Shown one piece after another: positions 52,597-60,519 of a DNA stretch of 64,000 nucleotides. Under the pieces are notes generated by a model that saw nothing but the letters and a program-made list of their open reading frames with translations, ran no database searches and was not told the origin of the DNA. Position 1 is the first letter of the stretch. Each line of letters begins with the position of its first letter. The translations under genes were made by a program, and so were the position numbers. The stretch comes from Mycobacterium sp. MFM001 (GTDB lineage Bacteria; Actinomycetota; Actinomycetes; Mycobacteriales; Mycobacteriaceae): contig NZ_BFAB01000014.1 of assembly GCF_003402475.1 (NCBI RefSeq), forward strand, positions 1 through 64,000, in the 5' to 3' direction.

Positions 52597-53319
52597 CTAC
52601 TTCTCGCCCACGAATCCGCGTGAGCAGAAGTCCCACACCTCATCGGCGGTGATCGGGTGCACCGTCGCGTCGTCGGTACCGCCGCTGGACTGCGCGATGA
52701 ACATCACGGTCTGCATGGTCATCGCGGCCATGCGCTTGGGGCTGATGCCGGCCCGGAGCTGCCCGGCCGCGTCAGCCTCTTCCATCAGCTCGGTCAGCAA
52801 CGCCAGAAGCGGCGCATGAGCCACTTTGACCTCGGCGGGGTGTGACACCAGCAACCGGGGCGCGAAGTCGGTGAACAGCGGTCGCTTGGCCGTCGGGTCT
52901 GGGCGCGACGCCTCGAACAGCAGCTCGACTGCGACCTTCAACCGCTCGAGCGGGTCGGCGTGGCTGGCGGTCGCGGCGCGGATCTGGTCGGCGGACCGGC
53001 TCAACGCGTCTTCGAACAGTGCCAGCAGCAGCTCGTGCTTGCCGTCGAATTGCAGGTAGAAGCTCCGCAGCGATTGCCGCGAGCGGTCGACGACCTCTTG
53101 GACGGTAAAGTCCGTGCTGCCCTTTTCGATGATGATGGCCTGGGCGGCGTCCAGGAAGCGTTGGACGCGCTGTGCCGCCCGCAGCTTTGCCGTCTTGATG
53201 GAGCGCTCGACCGCGCGCTGCTTCCAGGCAGGCTCCTCGCTCGGGCTTGTCACCGGCGGCCCGGACGATTGCCGTGAGGGGAGAACATGATTGGACTGTA
53301 CCGGAGAACGCCGTGCCAT
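52597..53319 (-). CDS. TetR-family regulator, candidate master of the GAGAAT regulon
   Basis: The 240-residue regulator has about 40 basic N-terminal residues, HTH at about residues 55-95 (DFTVQEVVDRSRQSLRSFYLQFDGKHELLLALF), and an effector domain ending VWDFCSRGFVGEK. It is divergent from an acyl-CoA dehydrogenase gene. The space between contains a perfect GAGAAT-AGT-ATTCTC, 56 bases upstream of its start. Autoregulation and control of the neighbouring operons with the same motif are inferred. Confidence 0.8.
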   Translation of the reverse strand: MARRSPVQSNHVLPSRQSSGPPVTSPSEEPAWKQRAVERSIKTAKLRAAQRVQRFLDAAQAIIIEKGSTDFTVQEVVDRSRQSLRSFYLQFDGKHELLLALFEDALSRSADQIRAATASHADPLERLKVAVELLFEASRPDPTAKRPLFTDFAPRLLVSHPAEVKVAHAPLLALLTELMEEADAAGQLRAGISPKRMAAMTMQTVMFIAQSSGGTDDATVHPITADEVWDFCSRGFVGEK

Positions 53320-53364
53320 CGGTGTCTAGACCCCCTCACGGACGACGTGTCCGAGATTGTAACT

Positions 53365-53389
53365 TTCTCATCATGAGAATAGTATTCTC
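53365..53389. promoter_or_regulatory. Two overlapping palindromes in the divergent TetR/acyl-CoA dehydrogenase promoter
   Basis: GAGAAT-AGT-ATTCTC at 53375-53389 is a perfect 6+6 palindrome. TTCTCAT-C-ATGAGAA at 53365-53379 is a second perfect palindrome sharing the GAGAA half. The first contains TAGTAT on the plus strand and TACTAT on the minus strand, both usable -10 boxes about 60 bases from the two divergent starts. This is the best-defined operator in the window. Confidence 0.7.
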
Positions 53390-53448
53390 TTCGCGTTGTC
53401 CGCGGAAGCGAAATCCGTAACTGCGGGCTCTGTCGCCGAGGAGTACCC

Positions 53449-54621
53449 GTGCAGCTCGCGTTTGACGCCGATGTCGAAGCGTTCCGGTCCGAATTCGTCG
53501 CGTTTCTCGACGAGAATTTGCCCGACGAAGCATGCGCGGCCGAACGGCCACGCTCGACGTCGCACATTCCGGAGTGGGCAAGGCAGTGGCAGCGGCTGTT
53601 GTTCGACCACGGCTGGCTGCTGCCGGGCAACCCGCCGGAGTTCGGTGGACGCAACGCCACCGTGTTGCAGCAGTACGTGCACTTACAAGAGTTGTCGCGG
53701 CGACGGGTCTATCAGAGCTTCAACCCGCAGGGCATCGGCATCATCGCGGCGTCGGTGCTCTCTTTCGGAACCGACGAGCAAAAGCAGCGGTGGGCGGTAC
53801 CGATCCTGCGCGCCGAGATGACCGCCGCGTTGGGGATGAGCGAACCGGGGGCAGGCTCGGATCTGGCCTCGCTGCGCACGCGGGCGGTGCGCGACGGGGA
53901 TCACTTCGTGGTCAACGGGCAGAAGGTGTGGACGTCGGGTGCCCACGACGCCGACGTGCTGCTGACGTTCGTGCGCACCGACCCCGACGCGCCAAAACAC
54001 AAGGGGATCAGCGTATTGCTGATCCCAACCGATACTCCCGGCGTGACGCGCCGGCCGTTCGCGTCGGCGTCGGGCCGCGACGACGTCGACTTCAACGAGG
54101 TGTTCTTAAACGACGCACGCGTGCCCGCCGAGAATCTGGTCGGCCCACTGAACGAGGGGTGGCGGGTGGCCAACGGCTCGCTCGGCCACGAGCGCACGAT
54201 GCTCTGGCTGAGCTACGCCGACCGGCTGCGCGAGCTGATCGTCGATTTCCGTCCGTCGGGCGTGCTGGAGCGCGACGAATACGCCACGCTGGCCATGGAT
54301 TTCGAGGCGTTGAGTCTGCTCGGATCGGCGGCCCTTGCCCGCGCCGACCGCGGCGAGGAGGATGTGCCCGGCCTCTCGGTGCTGAAACTGCTGGGATCGG
54401 AGGCCGTGCAGATTGCTTCCGAGCATGCGCTGAACGCCGCGGGCACCGACGGACTGGTCCACCCTGACGTCACGGGTCCGTACGCGCCGCTGAACCTCGA
54501 TGCCCACTGCGGCAGTTGGTTCGATCGCTACTTTCGCAGTTTCGCCGGCACGATCGCCGGCGGCACGTCGGAGATTCAGCGCAACATCATCGCTCAGCGG
54601 GTCTTGGGCCTGCCGCGCTAA
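53449..54621 (+). CDS. Acyl-CoA dehydrogenase
   Basis: A 390-residue full-length acyl-CoA dehydrogenase: GMSEPGAGSDLASLRTRA and VVNGQKVWTSGAHDADVLL (FAD and substrate contacts), ending GGTSEIQRNIIAQRVLGLPR. It forms the alpha-beta double bond of an acyl-CoA; the branch resembles enzymes used for cyclic or steroid-derived side chains. The GTG at 53449 follows GAGGAG by seven bases. Divergent from the TetR gene and ends in a shared hairpin. Confidence 0.85.
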   Translation: MQLAFDADVEAFRSEFVAFLDENLPDEACAAERPRSTSHIPEWARQWQRLLFDHGWLLPGNPPEFGGRNATVLQQYVHLQELSRRRVYQSFNPQGIGIIAASVLSFGTDEQKQRWAVPILRAEMTAALGMSEPGAGSDLASLRTRAVRDGDHFVVNGQKVWTSGAHDADVLLTFVRTDPDAPKHKGISVLLIPTDTPGVTRRPFASASGRDDVDFNEVFLNDARVPAENLVGPLNEGWRVANGSLGHERTMLWLSYADRLRELIVDFRPSGVLERDEYATLAMDFEALSLLGSAALARADRGEEDVPGLSVLKLLGSEAVQIASEHALNAAGTDGLVHPDVTGPYAPLNLDAHCGSWFDRYFRSFAGTIAGGTSEIQRNIIAQRVLGLPR

Positions 54622-54633
54622 CCCACACGCTCG

Positions 54634-54692
54634 TTGACTCTGCGTCCACGGCCTTACCTACTCGCACTTTTGCGCCGTCGACGCAGAGTCAA
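54634..54692. terminator. Hairpin between convergent acyl-CoA dehydrogenase genes
   Basis: TTGACTCTGCGTC (54634-54646) pairs perfectly with GACGCAGAGTCAA (54680-54692), 13 bp with a 33-base loop. It lies between stops at 54621 (plus) and 54701 (minus) and can end both transcripts. The GACGCAGA arm is shared with the hairpin at 61873. Confidence 0.6.
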
Positions 54693-54700
54693 TGTCGGTT

Positions 54701-55483
54701 TTAGAGTTGAGCCAGCCGCGGTGCAGCTCCGTTGGCCCGCAGGATGGCTCCCGCCTCCTTCGTGAGTTCCCGCGTGCTGCCGAGTAATCCATCCAATACC
54801 AGGGCTCGCTTCACGTGCCGATGCAGCTCGTGCTCGGCGGTGAAGCCGATCCCGCCGAGCACCTGCTGGCAGTGGCGGGCGGCGGTCAACGCCGCCTGGC
54901 CGGCGGCGGCCTTGGCCAATAAGCAGCCCAGGTCGTCGGACGCGGCAAGCAACGTGGCCTCCGCGCCCTCGACCGCGACGAGCGTTTCGGCCAGCCGATG
55001 CCGGATCGCCTGAAACGACGCGACCGGTCGGCCGAATTGCACACGGTCCAAGGCGTGTTGGCGGGCCAGCGACAGCATCGCCCTGCCGGCGCCCACCAGC
55101 CACCAGCCCAGCGCATGCCGTCCGGCGGCCAGCGGCACCGGCTCGCCGCCGTCCACCCGCTGTAGCGGCAGGTCACCGCCGAGCACCGAACCGGGCGTTC
55201 CGCTGCGTTCCCAGACGACCCACGAACCGCCGGCGTACGGCAGCGGCACAGTTCCGCCGCCGTCTCGTCCGGCGGCGCGCAGCACGACGTCGTTGAGCAC
55301 CGGCGCATGGGCACCGGACTCGCCGAGTAGGCGGAACACCAAGGGGATTGCGGTGTCGGGCATTTCGTCGAGCATGTCGAGCCAGCCGAGGTCGGCCAGC
55401 GCCGCGTCGAGTTCCCCGCCCGAGGCCGTCGCCATCGTCTTGCGCAACGCATCCTCGAGCAGCTGCAAGGATTCGGTGTCCAC
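54701..55483 (-). CDS. Acyl-CoA dehydrogenase, short subunit
   Basis: The 260-residue protein covers mainly the C-terminal half of the acyl-CoA dehydrogenase fold: RQHALDRVQFGRPVASFQAIRHRLAE and CQQVLGGIGFTAEHELHRHVKR are family blocks, while the N-terminal FAD region is degenerate. Such short subunits form alpha2beta2 enzymes with a full-length partner in steroid side-chain oxidation. The partner is the gene two bases upstream. The GTG at 55483 follows AAGGAG at the end of that gene. A much longer in-frame reading is a shadow. Confidence 0.8.
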   Translation of the reverse strand: MDTESLQLLEDALRKTMATASGGELDAALADLGWLDMLDEMPDTAIPLVFRLLGESGAHAPVLNDVVLRAAGRDGGGTVPLPYAGGSWVVWERSGTPGSVLGGDLPLQRVDGGEPVPLAAGRHALGWWLVGAGRAMLSLARQHALDRVQFGRPVASFQAIRHRLAETLVAVEGAEATLLAASDDLGCLLAKAAAGQAALTAARHCQQVLGGIGFTAEHELHRHVKRALVLDGLLGSTRELTKEAGAILRANGAAPRLAQL

Positions 55484-55485
55484 GC

Positions 55486-56574
55486 TCACTCCTTGCCCAG
55501 ATCCAACAGGCGGCGCGCGATGATGTTGCGCTGGATCTCGGCGGTGCCGCCGTAGATGGTCGCAGCGCGGGAGTAGAGGAATTCGGTGCGCCAGTCCGAC
55601 TCGTCGAGCTCGACGACGCCGGGCAGCAGGTCGCGGGCCGTGTCGTAGAGGCGCTGCTCGGCGCCGGCCAGCAACACCTTGTCGATCGAGGTCTCCGGCC
55701 CCAGCCGCGCACCGTCGGCGAGCCGGTGCAGGGTGGCGCGGGACCGGCAGCGCAGAGTGTGCAGCGCTAAAAATGCTGTGCCTAAGGCGGAATCGTCCGT
55801 ATCCATCGCCTCGGCGATCAGCCGGTCGAAGCGCGCGTACAGATACGCGATGCGCTGCCAGAAGCAGGTGGAGCGTTCGTAGGGCAGCAGGTCCATCGCG
55901 AGTCGCCAGCCGTCTCCGGGCTTGCCGAGCATTCGGTCGCCGGGGATCACCACGTCGTCGAAGTACACCTCGCAGAACTCGTCGACGTCGTGCATGGTGC
56001 GCAGCGGCCGAACGGTGATGCCCGGCGTGTCCATGTCGACGAAGAACGCCGTGATGCCGTCGTGGCCGGGCGCGGTCCGGGTCAGCAGGATGCATCGCGT
56101 CGAGTACTGCGCGAAGCTGGTCCACACCTTCTGCCCGTTGACAATCCAGTCGTTTCCCTCGGGCACCGCGCGGGTGGTCAGTGACGCCAAATCGCTGCCC
56201 GAACCCGGTTCGGAAAAGCCCTGACACCATTGCTCGGCACCGGACAGCAGCCGCGGCACCATGTCGGCGGCGAGTTCCGGCGGGGCGTAATCGATCATCG
56301 TGGGCGCAAGGACCTCGACCATCGAATACGGGCCGGGCTCGGCGAGCCCGCGGCCGACCACCTCTTCGCCGACGACCGCGCGAAGCATTGCCGGGCCGCC
56401 CAATCCGCCGACCTCGACGGGCCACCCGTAGCGCATCCAGTCGGCGTCGTACAGCGCCCGGTGCACACGGGCGAGCTGGCGCATGTGGCCCTGCAGCGAA
56501 CGATCCGGCCCCGGCGTCAGGTCGTTGTCGTCGAGCCAGGCGCGCAGATCGGCCCGGAACTGCTCGACTTTCAT
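55486..56574 (-). CDS. Acyl-CoA dehydrogenase, long subunit
   Basis: The 362-residue acyl-CoA dehydrogenase has GFSEPGSGSDLASLTTRAV, IVNGQKVWTSFAQYSTRCIL and the terminal GGTAEIQRNIIARRLLDLGKE. It probably pairs with the short subunit encoded immediately downstream. The ATG at 56574 overlaps the stop of the NTF2-like gene (ATGA), and no separate ribosome site is visible, so translation is coupled. It is sixth of seven genes in the minus-strand operon starting at 60323. Confidence 0.83.
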   Translation of the reverse strand: MKVEQFRADLRAWLDDNDLTPGPDRSLQGHMRQLARVHRALYDADWMRYGWPVEVGGLGGPAMLRAVVGEEVVGRGLAEPGPYSMVEVLAPTMIDYAPPELAADMVPRLLSGAEQWCQGFSEPGSGSDLASLTTRAVPEGNDWIVNGQKVWTSFAQYSTRCILLTRTAPGHDGITAFFVDMDTPGITVRPLRTMHDVDEFCEVYFDDVVIPGDRMLGKPGDGWRLAMDLLPYERSTCFWQRIAYLYARFDRLIAEAMDTDDSALGTAFLALHTLRCRSRATLHRLADGARLGPETSIDKVLLAGAEQRLYDTARDLLPGVVELDESDWRTEFLYSRAATIYGGTAEIQRNIIARRLLDLGKE

Positions 56575-56990
56575 GCAGGAGGACGACCGACGGCATGCGG
56601 TCGCCCGGAGTCGTGTACACCGCTGCGCCGGATGAACGTCATCGCGCGGGTTTTCAGCCGCCAGCCGTCGGCCGTGCGCACATAGGTGTCGTTGTAGTAG
56701 CCAATGCGCATGTCGTGGGTGGCATGGTCGATGAAGCACAGTGGCTGCGTGCCGGTCGCCGTGTCTCCGGAGATCTCGATCACCGGTGTCGCCGTCAGGA
56801 ACAAGCCTTTGGGGGCCGCGTCCACCAGCACGGGAAACCGGTCCAGGGAATAGGTTTCGCCGAACGCACTGTAGGTGCCGTCCGGCGTGAACACAGCTAC
56901 CAGCCCGTCGATGTCTTCCTGGGTGATGGTGACCGCATAGCGGGCGAGCAGCTGCTGAATCTCGACGAGGTCGTCAGTTCTTGTTGGCAT
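56571..56990 (-). CDS. Nuclear transport factor 2/SnoaL-like protein
   Basis: The 139-residue cone-shaped alpha+beta fold has the N-terminal helix DLVEIQQLLARYAVTITQEDIDGLVAVFTPDGTY and the C-terminal NDTYVRTADGWRLKTRAMTF. Relatives include ketosteroid isomerase, limonene epoxide hydrolase and aldol cyclases, so isomerisation or ring chemistry on the pathway intermediate is possible. It overlaps the amidohydrolase gene by 17 bases and the acyl-CoA dehydrogenase gene by four. Confidence 0.75.
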   Translation of the reverse strand: MPTRTDDLVEIQQLLARYAVTITQEDIDGLVAVFTPDGTYSAFGETYSLDRFPVLVDAAPKGLFLTATPVIEISGDTATGTQPLCFIDHATHDMRIGYYNDTYVRTADGWRLKTRAMTFIRRSGVHDSGRPHAVGRPPA

Positions 56991-58188
56991 ACACCTTGCC
57001 GCCTTTCATGACGAACTGCACATTCTGGGTAACGCTGATGTCGGACAACGGATCTCCTGGCACACCGATGACATCGGCGAGCAGCCCCTCGGCCAGCCGT
57101 CCCCGGTCGGTGACGTCGATCAGTTCGGCCGCCGTGACCGTCGCCGCCCGCAGCACCGCCAGCGGCGGCAACCCCAGCTCCACCAGCGTGACGAGCTCGT
57201 CGGCGTTGCGGCCGTGCGGAATCGCCGGGGCATCCGTGCCGACCGCAATCTTGACGCCGGCCTCGTACGCGGCCAGCACCGACTTGCGCGCCCGGGGGAA
57301 CATCTCGGCGGCCTTCTCCTGCAGCTCGGGCGGCGCATGCGAGACATCCATCGCGTCGGCCAGCCGGCGGGTGGTGACCAGGAAGGTGCCGTGCTCGACC
57401 ATCATCGCGATGGCGTCGTCGTCGATCAGAAAGCCGTGCTCGATGCAGTCGATCCCGGCTGCCACCGCATGCCGGACCGCGTCGGCGCCGTGTGTGTGCG
57501 CGGCGACCCGCAGGCCCCGCCGATGCGCCTCGTCGACGATCGCGCACAGTTCGTCGTCGGAATAATGTTGGGCGCCAGGCGGTCCCGTCATCGACATGAC
57601 ACCGCCCGAGCAGCACACCTTGATCAGTTGGGCGCCGTGCTTGATCTGGTAGCGCACCGCCTTGCGGATCTCGTCGATGCCGTTGGCGATGCCTTCCTCG
57701 ACGGTCAGGTCCAGCACGTGCGGCGCGAACGCGGCGAACATCGTCGGATCCAGGTGCCCGCCGGTCGGGGTGATCGCATGTCCGGCCGGCACCACCCGCG
57801 GGCCGTCGATCCAGCCGGCGTCGATCGCCTTGCCGAGCGCGACGTCGAGCAGATACCCGCCGGTCTTGACGAACAGCCCGAGGTTGCGCACGGTGGTGAA
57901 CCCGGCTCGCAGCGTGCGGCGCGCGTTGCCGACCGCGCGCAACATCCGGGTCGGTGGGTCGTCCTGAACCTGTGACAGGCCGGGCTTTTCGCCGCGGCCG
58001 CCCATCAGCAGGTTGACTTCCATGTCCATCAGTCCGGGCAGCAGGATCACCTCGCCGAGATCGATGACGTCACCTTCCGGTGCGCCGCCGACACCGACGA
58101 TCCGCTCGCCGTCGATCCGCAAGACGCCGGGCCGGACGATCTCGCCGGCGTCGACGTCGAGAAGCCCAGCTGCCTTGAGCGTCAACAC
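56974..58188 (-). CDS. Amidohydrolase (imidazolonepropionase-like) without the HxH motif
   Basis: A 404-residue amidohydrolase: composite beta-sandwich ends, LLPGLMDMEVNLLMG, IKVCCSGGV with the usual carboxylated Lys, VAAHTHG, IEHGF and GTDAPAIPHG with the catalytic Asp. The normal first-strand MDxHxH is read as MDMEVN, so both His ligands are replaced by Glu and Asn. It may hold a single metal through the remaining ligands or have changed chemistry. Three bases after the small 111-residue gene; overlaps the NTF2-like gene. Confidence 0.78.
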   Translation of the reverse strand: MLTLKAAGLLDVDAGEIVRPGVLRIDGERIVGVGGAPEGDVIDLGEVILLPGLMDMEVNLLMGGRGEKPGLSQVQDDPPTRMLRAVGNARRTLRAGFTTVRNLGLFVKTGGYLLDVALGKAIDAGWIDGPRVVPAGHAITPTGGHLDPTMFAAFAPHVLDLTVEEGIANGIDEIRKAVRYQIKHGAQLIKVCCSGGVMSMTGPPGAQHYSDDELCAIVDEAHRRGLRVAAHTHGADAVRHAVAAGIDCIEHGFLIDDDAIAMMVEHGTFLVTTRRLADAMDVSHAPPELQEKAAEMFPRARKSVLAAYEAGVKIAVGTDAPAIPHGRNADELVTLVELGLPPLAVLRAATVTAAELIDVTDRGRLAEGLLADVIGVPGDPLSDISVTQNVQFVMKGGKVYANKN

Positions 58189-58191
58189 GGT

Positions 58192-58527
58192 TCAGATCAC
58201 CGGCTCCCTGATCAGCTCCACCCATGCGGCGCCGCTGTCGGGGACGCGGGGCTGCTTCCACGCCTCCACCGGAAATGACACCATGATCAACGACTGCATC
58301 ATGTGCATGAGTGTGCGGGCGTCCTCTGGCAGGTCATCCAACGGGAACTTGTCACAGTAGGCGATCACGTCGTTCAGGCGGGGGAAGGCGACGTCGTAAA
58401 ACTCCTGCAGTTCGCTCATCGACGAGGCCAGCCGTTTGGCGTAGCGCTCCGGCTCGGTGGCCAGATCCCAATCCAAAAACGGCTCCAGATCCGCGAACTC
58501 GGCAGGGAGCTTATTTGCGGTGGCCAT
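58192..58527 (-). CDS. Small conserved-looking protein of unknown function linked to the Rieske oxygenase
   Basis: The 111-residue acidic protein contains LEPFLDWDLATEPERYAKRLASSMSELQEFY and ALMHMMQSLIM-type helices, with no motif I recognise. It overlaps the end of the Rieske oxygenase gene by 17 bases and precedes the amidohydrolase gene by three, so it is translated within the operon. Its mostly helical pattern and position suggest an accessory or small subunit of the oxygenase system, but this is a guess. Confidence 0.65.
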   Translation of the reverse strand: MATANKLPAEFADLEPFLDWDLATEPERYAKRLASSMSELQEFYDVAFPRLNDVIAYCDKFPLDDLPEDARTLMHMMQSLIMVSFPVEAWKQPRVPDSGAAWVELIREPVI

Positions 58528-59788
58528 TGTTGCGGTACTCCTTCACGTAGTCTGCGGTCGTCTTGTGCAGATGGCGGATCAAGACTTCCTGGTCGCACAG
58601 CAGGAACTCTTTGACGGCCCGGGTGCCGATCATGGTCTGGGTCGCTTCCAGCGTGTTGGCGTCCTGCAGCGCATACTCCTTGAACGTCACTGCGGCCAGT
58701 TCCTGGGCCAGGCGTTCGCGGGCGTTGCGCGGCGGAACGAAATACAGCGTGCACTCGAAGATGTGCTTGTCCACCGCGGTAGGCCAGTAGTGGTAGGTCA
58801 AAAACCAGCCCGGCTCCCAGATCAACAGCATGAAGTTCGGGTAGAAGAGCCACGAGTCGATGCCCCATTGCGGCACCCTCTTCACGTTGACGCCCGGTGG
58901 CAGCTCGAGGTTCTCGATGATCTCCGGCTTGTCCCATGGGCCGAACAGCCCGCTGCGCAACACCTGGTCCATCGGTTTGACCATGGACATGTCCGGGGGC
59001 GGTGCCTGACCGCCCCAGGTCGACTGCAGATTGTGTGGGCCGGCCAGTTCGTAATGCAGTGCCTCGTAGCCGAACTTCTGGATCTTGGCGGCTTCTTCCT
59101 TGGTGTACTGCCCCTGGTGCAGGATCGGCGCGTGGTAGAACTCGACGAACGCGTCGATGAACAGCTTCCAGTTGCTGCCGACCTCGGCCCGGTAGGAGTA
59201 GGTCTCGGTCATCTCCCCGAAGGGATAGCCCTCGATGCTCTTGGCAAGCGGTCCCAGGTAGTCGATCAGCGGTGCCGCGTTGTCGTCGAAGTTGATGAAG
59301 ATGAAGCCTTCCCAGACCTCGCACCGGACTCCCGCCAATCCGTATTGGCTCTTGTCGACGTTGAAGAACTCGTCCTCCTGCTGGATGAACGTCAGCTCAC
59401 CGTCGAGGTTGTAGCGCCACGCGTGGTATTTGCAGGTGAACTGCCGGCAGGTGCCCGACGTCTCCTCGTGTGGAAAGTCGTTCCATACCAGCTTGTTTCC
59501 GCGGTGACGGCACACATTGTGATAGGCCTTGACGGACCCGTCCTTGGTCTTGACGACGATCACCGACATACCCGGTCCGGCCGACGGGAGCTCCTTGGTG
59601 AAGTAGCTGCCGGTGCGTGGCAGCCGTTCCACCCGGCCGACATTGAGCCAGGTCCGCTTGAAGATCGCCTCGCGCTCGGCTTCGAAAAACGCGGGGTCGA
59701 TCGAGTCGGTGTAGTCCACCGGCCCGGTGCCCAGGTCCGGATAGTTCTCGGTCCAGCTTCCCGCGGCCGGCTTGGTAAAATGTGGCAC
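58511..59788 (-). CDS. Rieske non-heme iron oxygenase, alpha subunit
   Basis: A 425-residue ring-hydroxylating oxygenase. The Rieske [2Fe-2S] ligands are Cys93/His95 (CRHRG) and Cys119/His122 (CKYHAW). The mononuclear iron site is EFYHAPILH with His219 and His224. No reductase or ferredoxin gene adjoins it. The GTG at 59788 is chosen because GAGAGG lies seven bases before it; an ATG 33 bases further upstream would overlap the CMD gene. It would hydroxylate or demethylate the operon's substrate using oxygen. Confidence 0.88.
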   Translation of the reverse strand: MPHFTKPAAGSWTENYPDLGTGPVDYTDSIDPAFFEAEREAIFKRTWLNVGRVERLPRTGSYFTKELPSAGPGMSVIVVKTKDGSVKAYHNVCRHRGNKLVWNDFPHEETSGTCRQFTCKYHAWRYNLDGELTFIQQEDEFFNVDKSQYGLAGVRCEVWEGFIFINFDDNAAPLIDYLGPLAKSIEGYPFGEMTETYSYRAEVGSNWKLFIDAFVEFYHAPILHQGQYTKEEAAKIQKFGYEALHYELAGPHNLQSTWGGQAPPPDMSMVKPMDQVLRSGLFGPWDKPEIIENLELPPGVNVKRVPQWGIDSWLFYPNFMLLIWEPGWFLTYHYWPTAVDKHIFECTLYFVPPRNARERLAQELAAVTFKEYALQDANTLEATQTMIGTRAVKEFLLCDQEVLIRHLHKTTADYVKEYRNNGHRK

Positions 59789-59792
59789 GGTT

Positions 59793-60323
59793 CTACCTCT
59801 CTTGTTCCACTTCGACGCCAAAGGTGTTCAGGGCCATCGCCAGTGCGGTGTAGCCCCCGATCGTGAAGACCAGATCCATCCGCTGTTTTTCGTCCAGCCG
59901 ATCGCTCAGCGCGGACCAGGTCGCATCCGATAGGTTGGACTTCTCGTCGAGCTCGTCCACGGCGCCCACCACCGCGCGGTCGAAATCATCTGCCGGGTCG
60001 CCGGATTGGATCGCGGCGATGTCGGCGTCGGACAGGCCGGCTTTCTTGCCCAGCTTCACGTGGTGTGTCCACTCGTAGGTGCAGCCTCGCCGGTGCGCGA
60101 CCCGCAGGATCACCTGCTCGCGGATGCGGGGCGGCAGCGTGGAGGCGGACAGCAGGTAGAAGCTGAACCGCAGGAACGCGCGGGTCAGGTCGGGATGGCG
60201 CACCAGGGTGGCCAGCAGGTTGCCCGCATCGTCCGGGTTCCGCCGCTCCTCGGGCAGCATCCCGGCCACCGCATGCCGGACAGCGTCGTCCCACTCGTCC
60301 GCCGGCAGCGGGGACAGCCGCAT
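59793..60323 (-). CDS. Carboxymuconolactone decarboxylase (CMD)/AhpD-family protein
   Basis: The 176-residue protein has EQVILRVAHRRGCTYEWTHHVKLGKKAGL, the CMD core. The redox pair CxxC of AhpD is reduced to a single Cys (GCTYEWTHH), so a peroxiredoxin-linked role is unlikely and a decarboxylase/lactone or unknown role fits better. The ATG at 60323 has a perfect GAGGAGG five bases upstream; the frame continues 36 codons upstream into the promoter. First gene of a seven-gene operon, with a perfect GAGAAT palindrome 19 bases before it. Confidence 0.8.
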   Translation of the reverse strand: MRLSPLPADEWDDAVRHAVAGMLPEERRNPDDAGNLLATLVRHPDLTRAFLRFSFYLLSASTLPPRIREQVILRVAHRRGCTYEWTHHVKLGKKAGLSDADIAAIQSGDPADDFDRAVVGAVDELDEKSNLSDATWSALSDRLDEKQRMDLVFTIGGYTALAMALNTFGVEVEQER

Positions 60324-60341
60324 AGAGTCCTCCTCGGTTTG

Positions 60342-60356
60342 GAGAATCATATTCTC
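60342..60356. promoter_or_regulatory. Perfect GAGAAT-N3-ATTCTC palindrome at the CMD-Rieske operon promoter
   Basis: GAGAAT-CAT-ATTCTC is a 6+6 palindrome. Read on the minus strand it contains TATGAT, a near-consensus -10, with the CMD ribosome site about 10 bases beyond. Repressor bound here would cover the promoter directly. Confidence 0.65.
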
Positions 60357-60360
60357 ATAT

Positions 60361-60398
60361 TTGACCAATAGATTTCCACGATCCGCCCGATTGGTCAA
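60361..60398. repeat. Inverted repeat TTGACCAAT...ATTGGTCAA in the divergent promoter region
   Basis: TTGACCAAT (60361-60369) pairs perfectly with ATTGGTCAA (60390-60398) over a 20-base spacer. It lies directly behind the GAGAAT palindrome in the 234-base space between the CMD operon and the amidohydrolase gene at 60558. TTGACC may also serve as a -35 element. Possibly a second regulator's site. Confidence 0.4.
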
Positions 60399-60519
60399 TA
60401 GCGGCAAAGAAGGTGGTGGCCACCTGCGCAAACAAGGGCCGCGGAGGCCGGCTCAGGAGTAGCGTCGTTGCGCCGTCAGCGCGCCGCTACGCGGAGCAAG
60501 ATGTTGATTCTCGCGATCT

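Noticed and set aside
54701..56620. Apparent 639-residue single protein covering both acyl-CoA dehydrogenase subunits
   Set aside because: Only the last 260 residues are real. The upstream part is the wrong frame of the long-subunit gene, which has its own stop at 55486.
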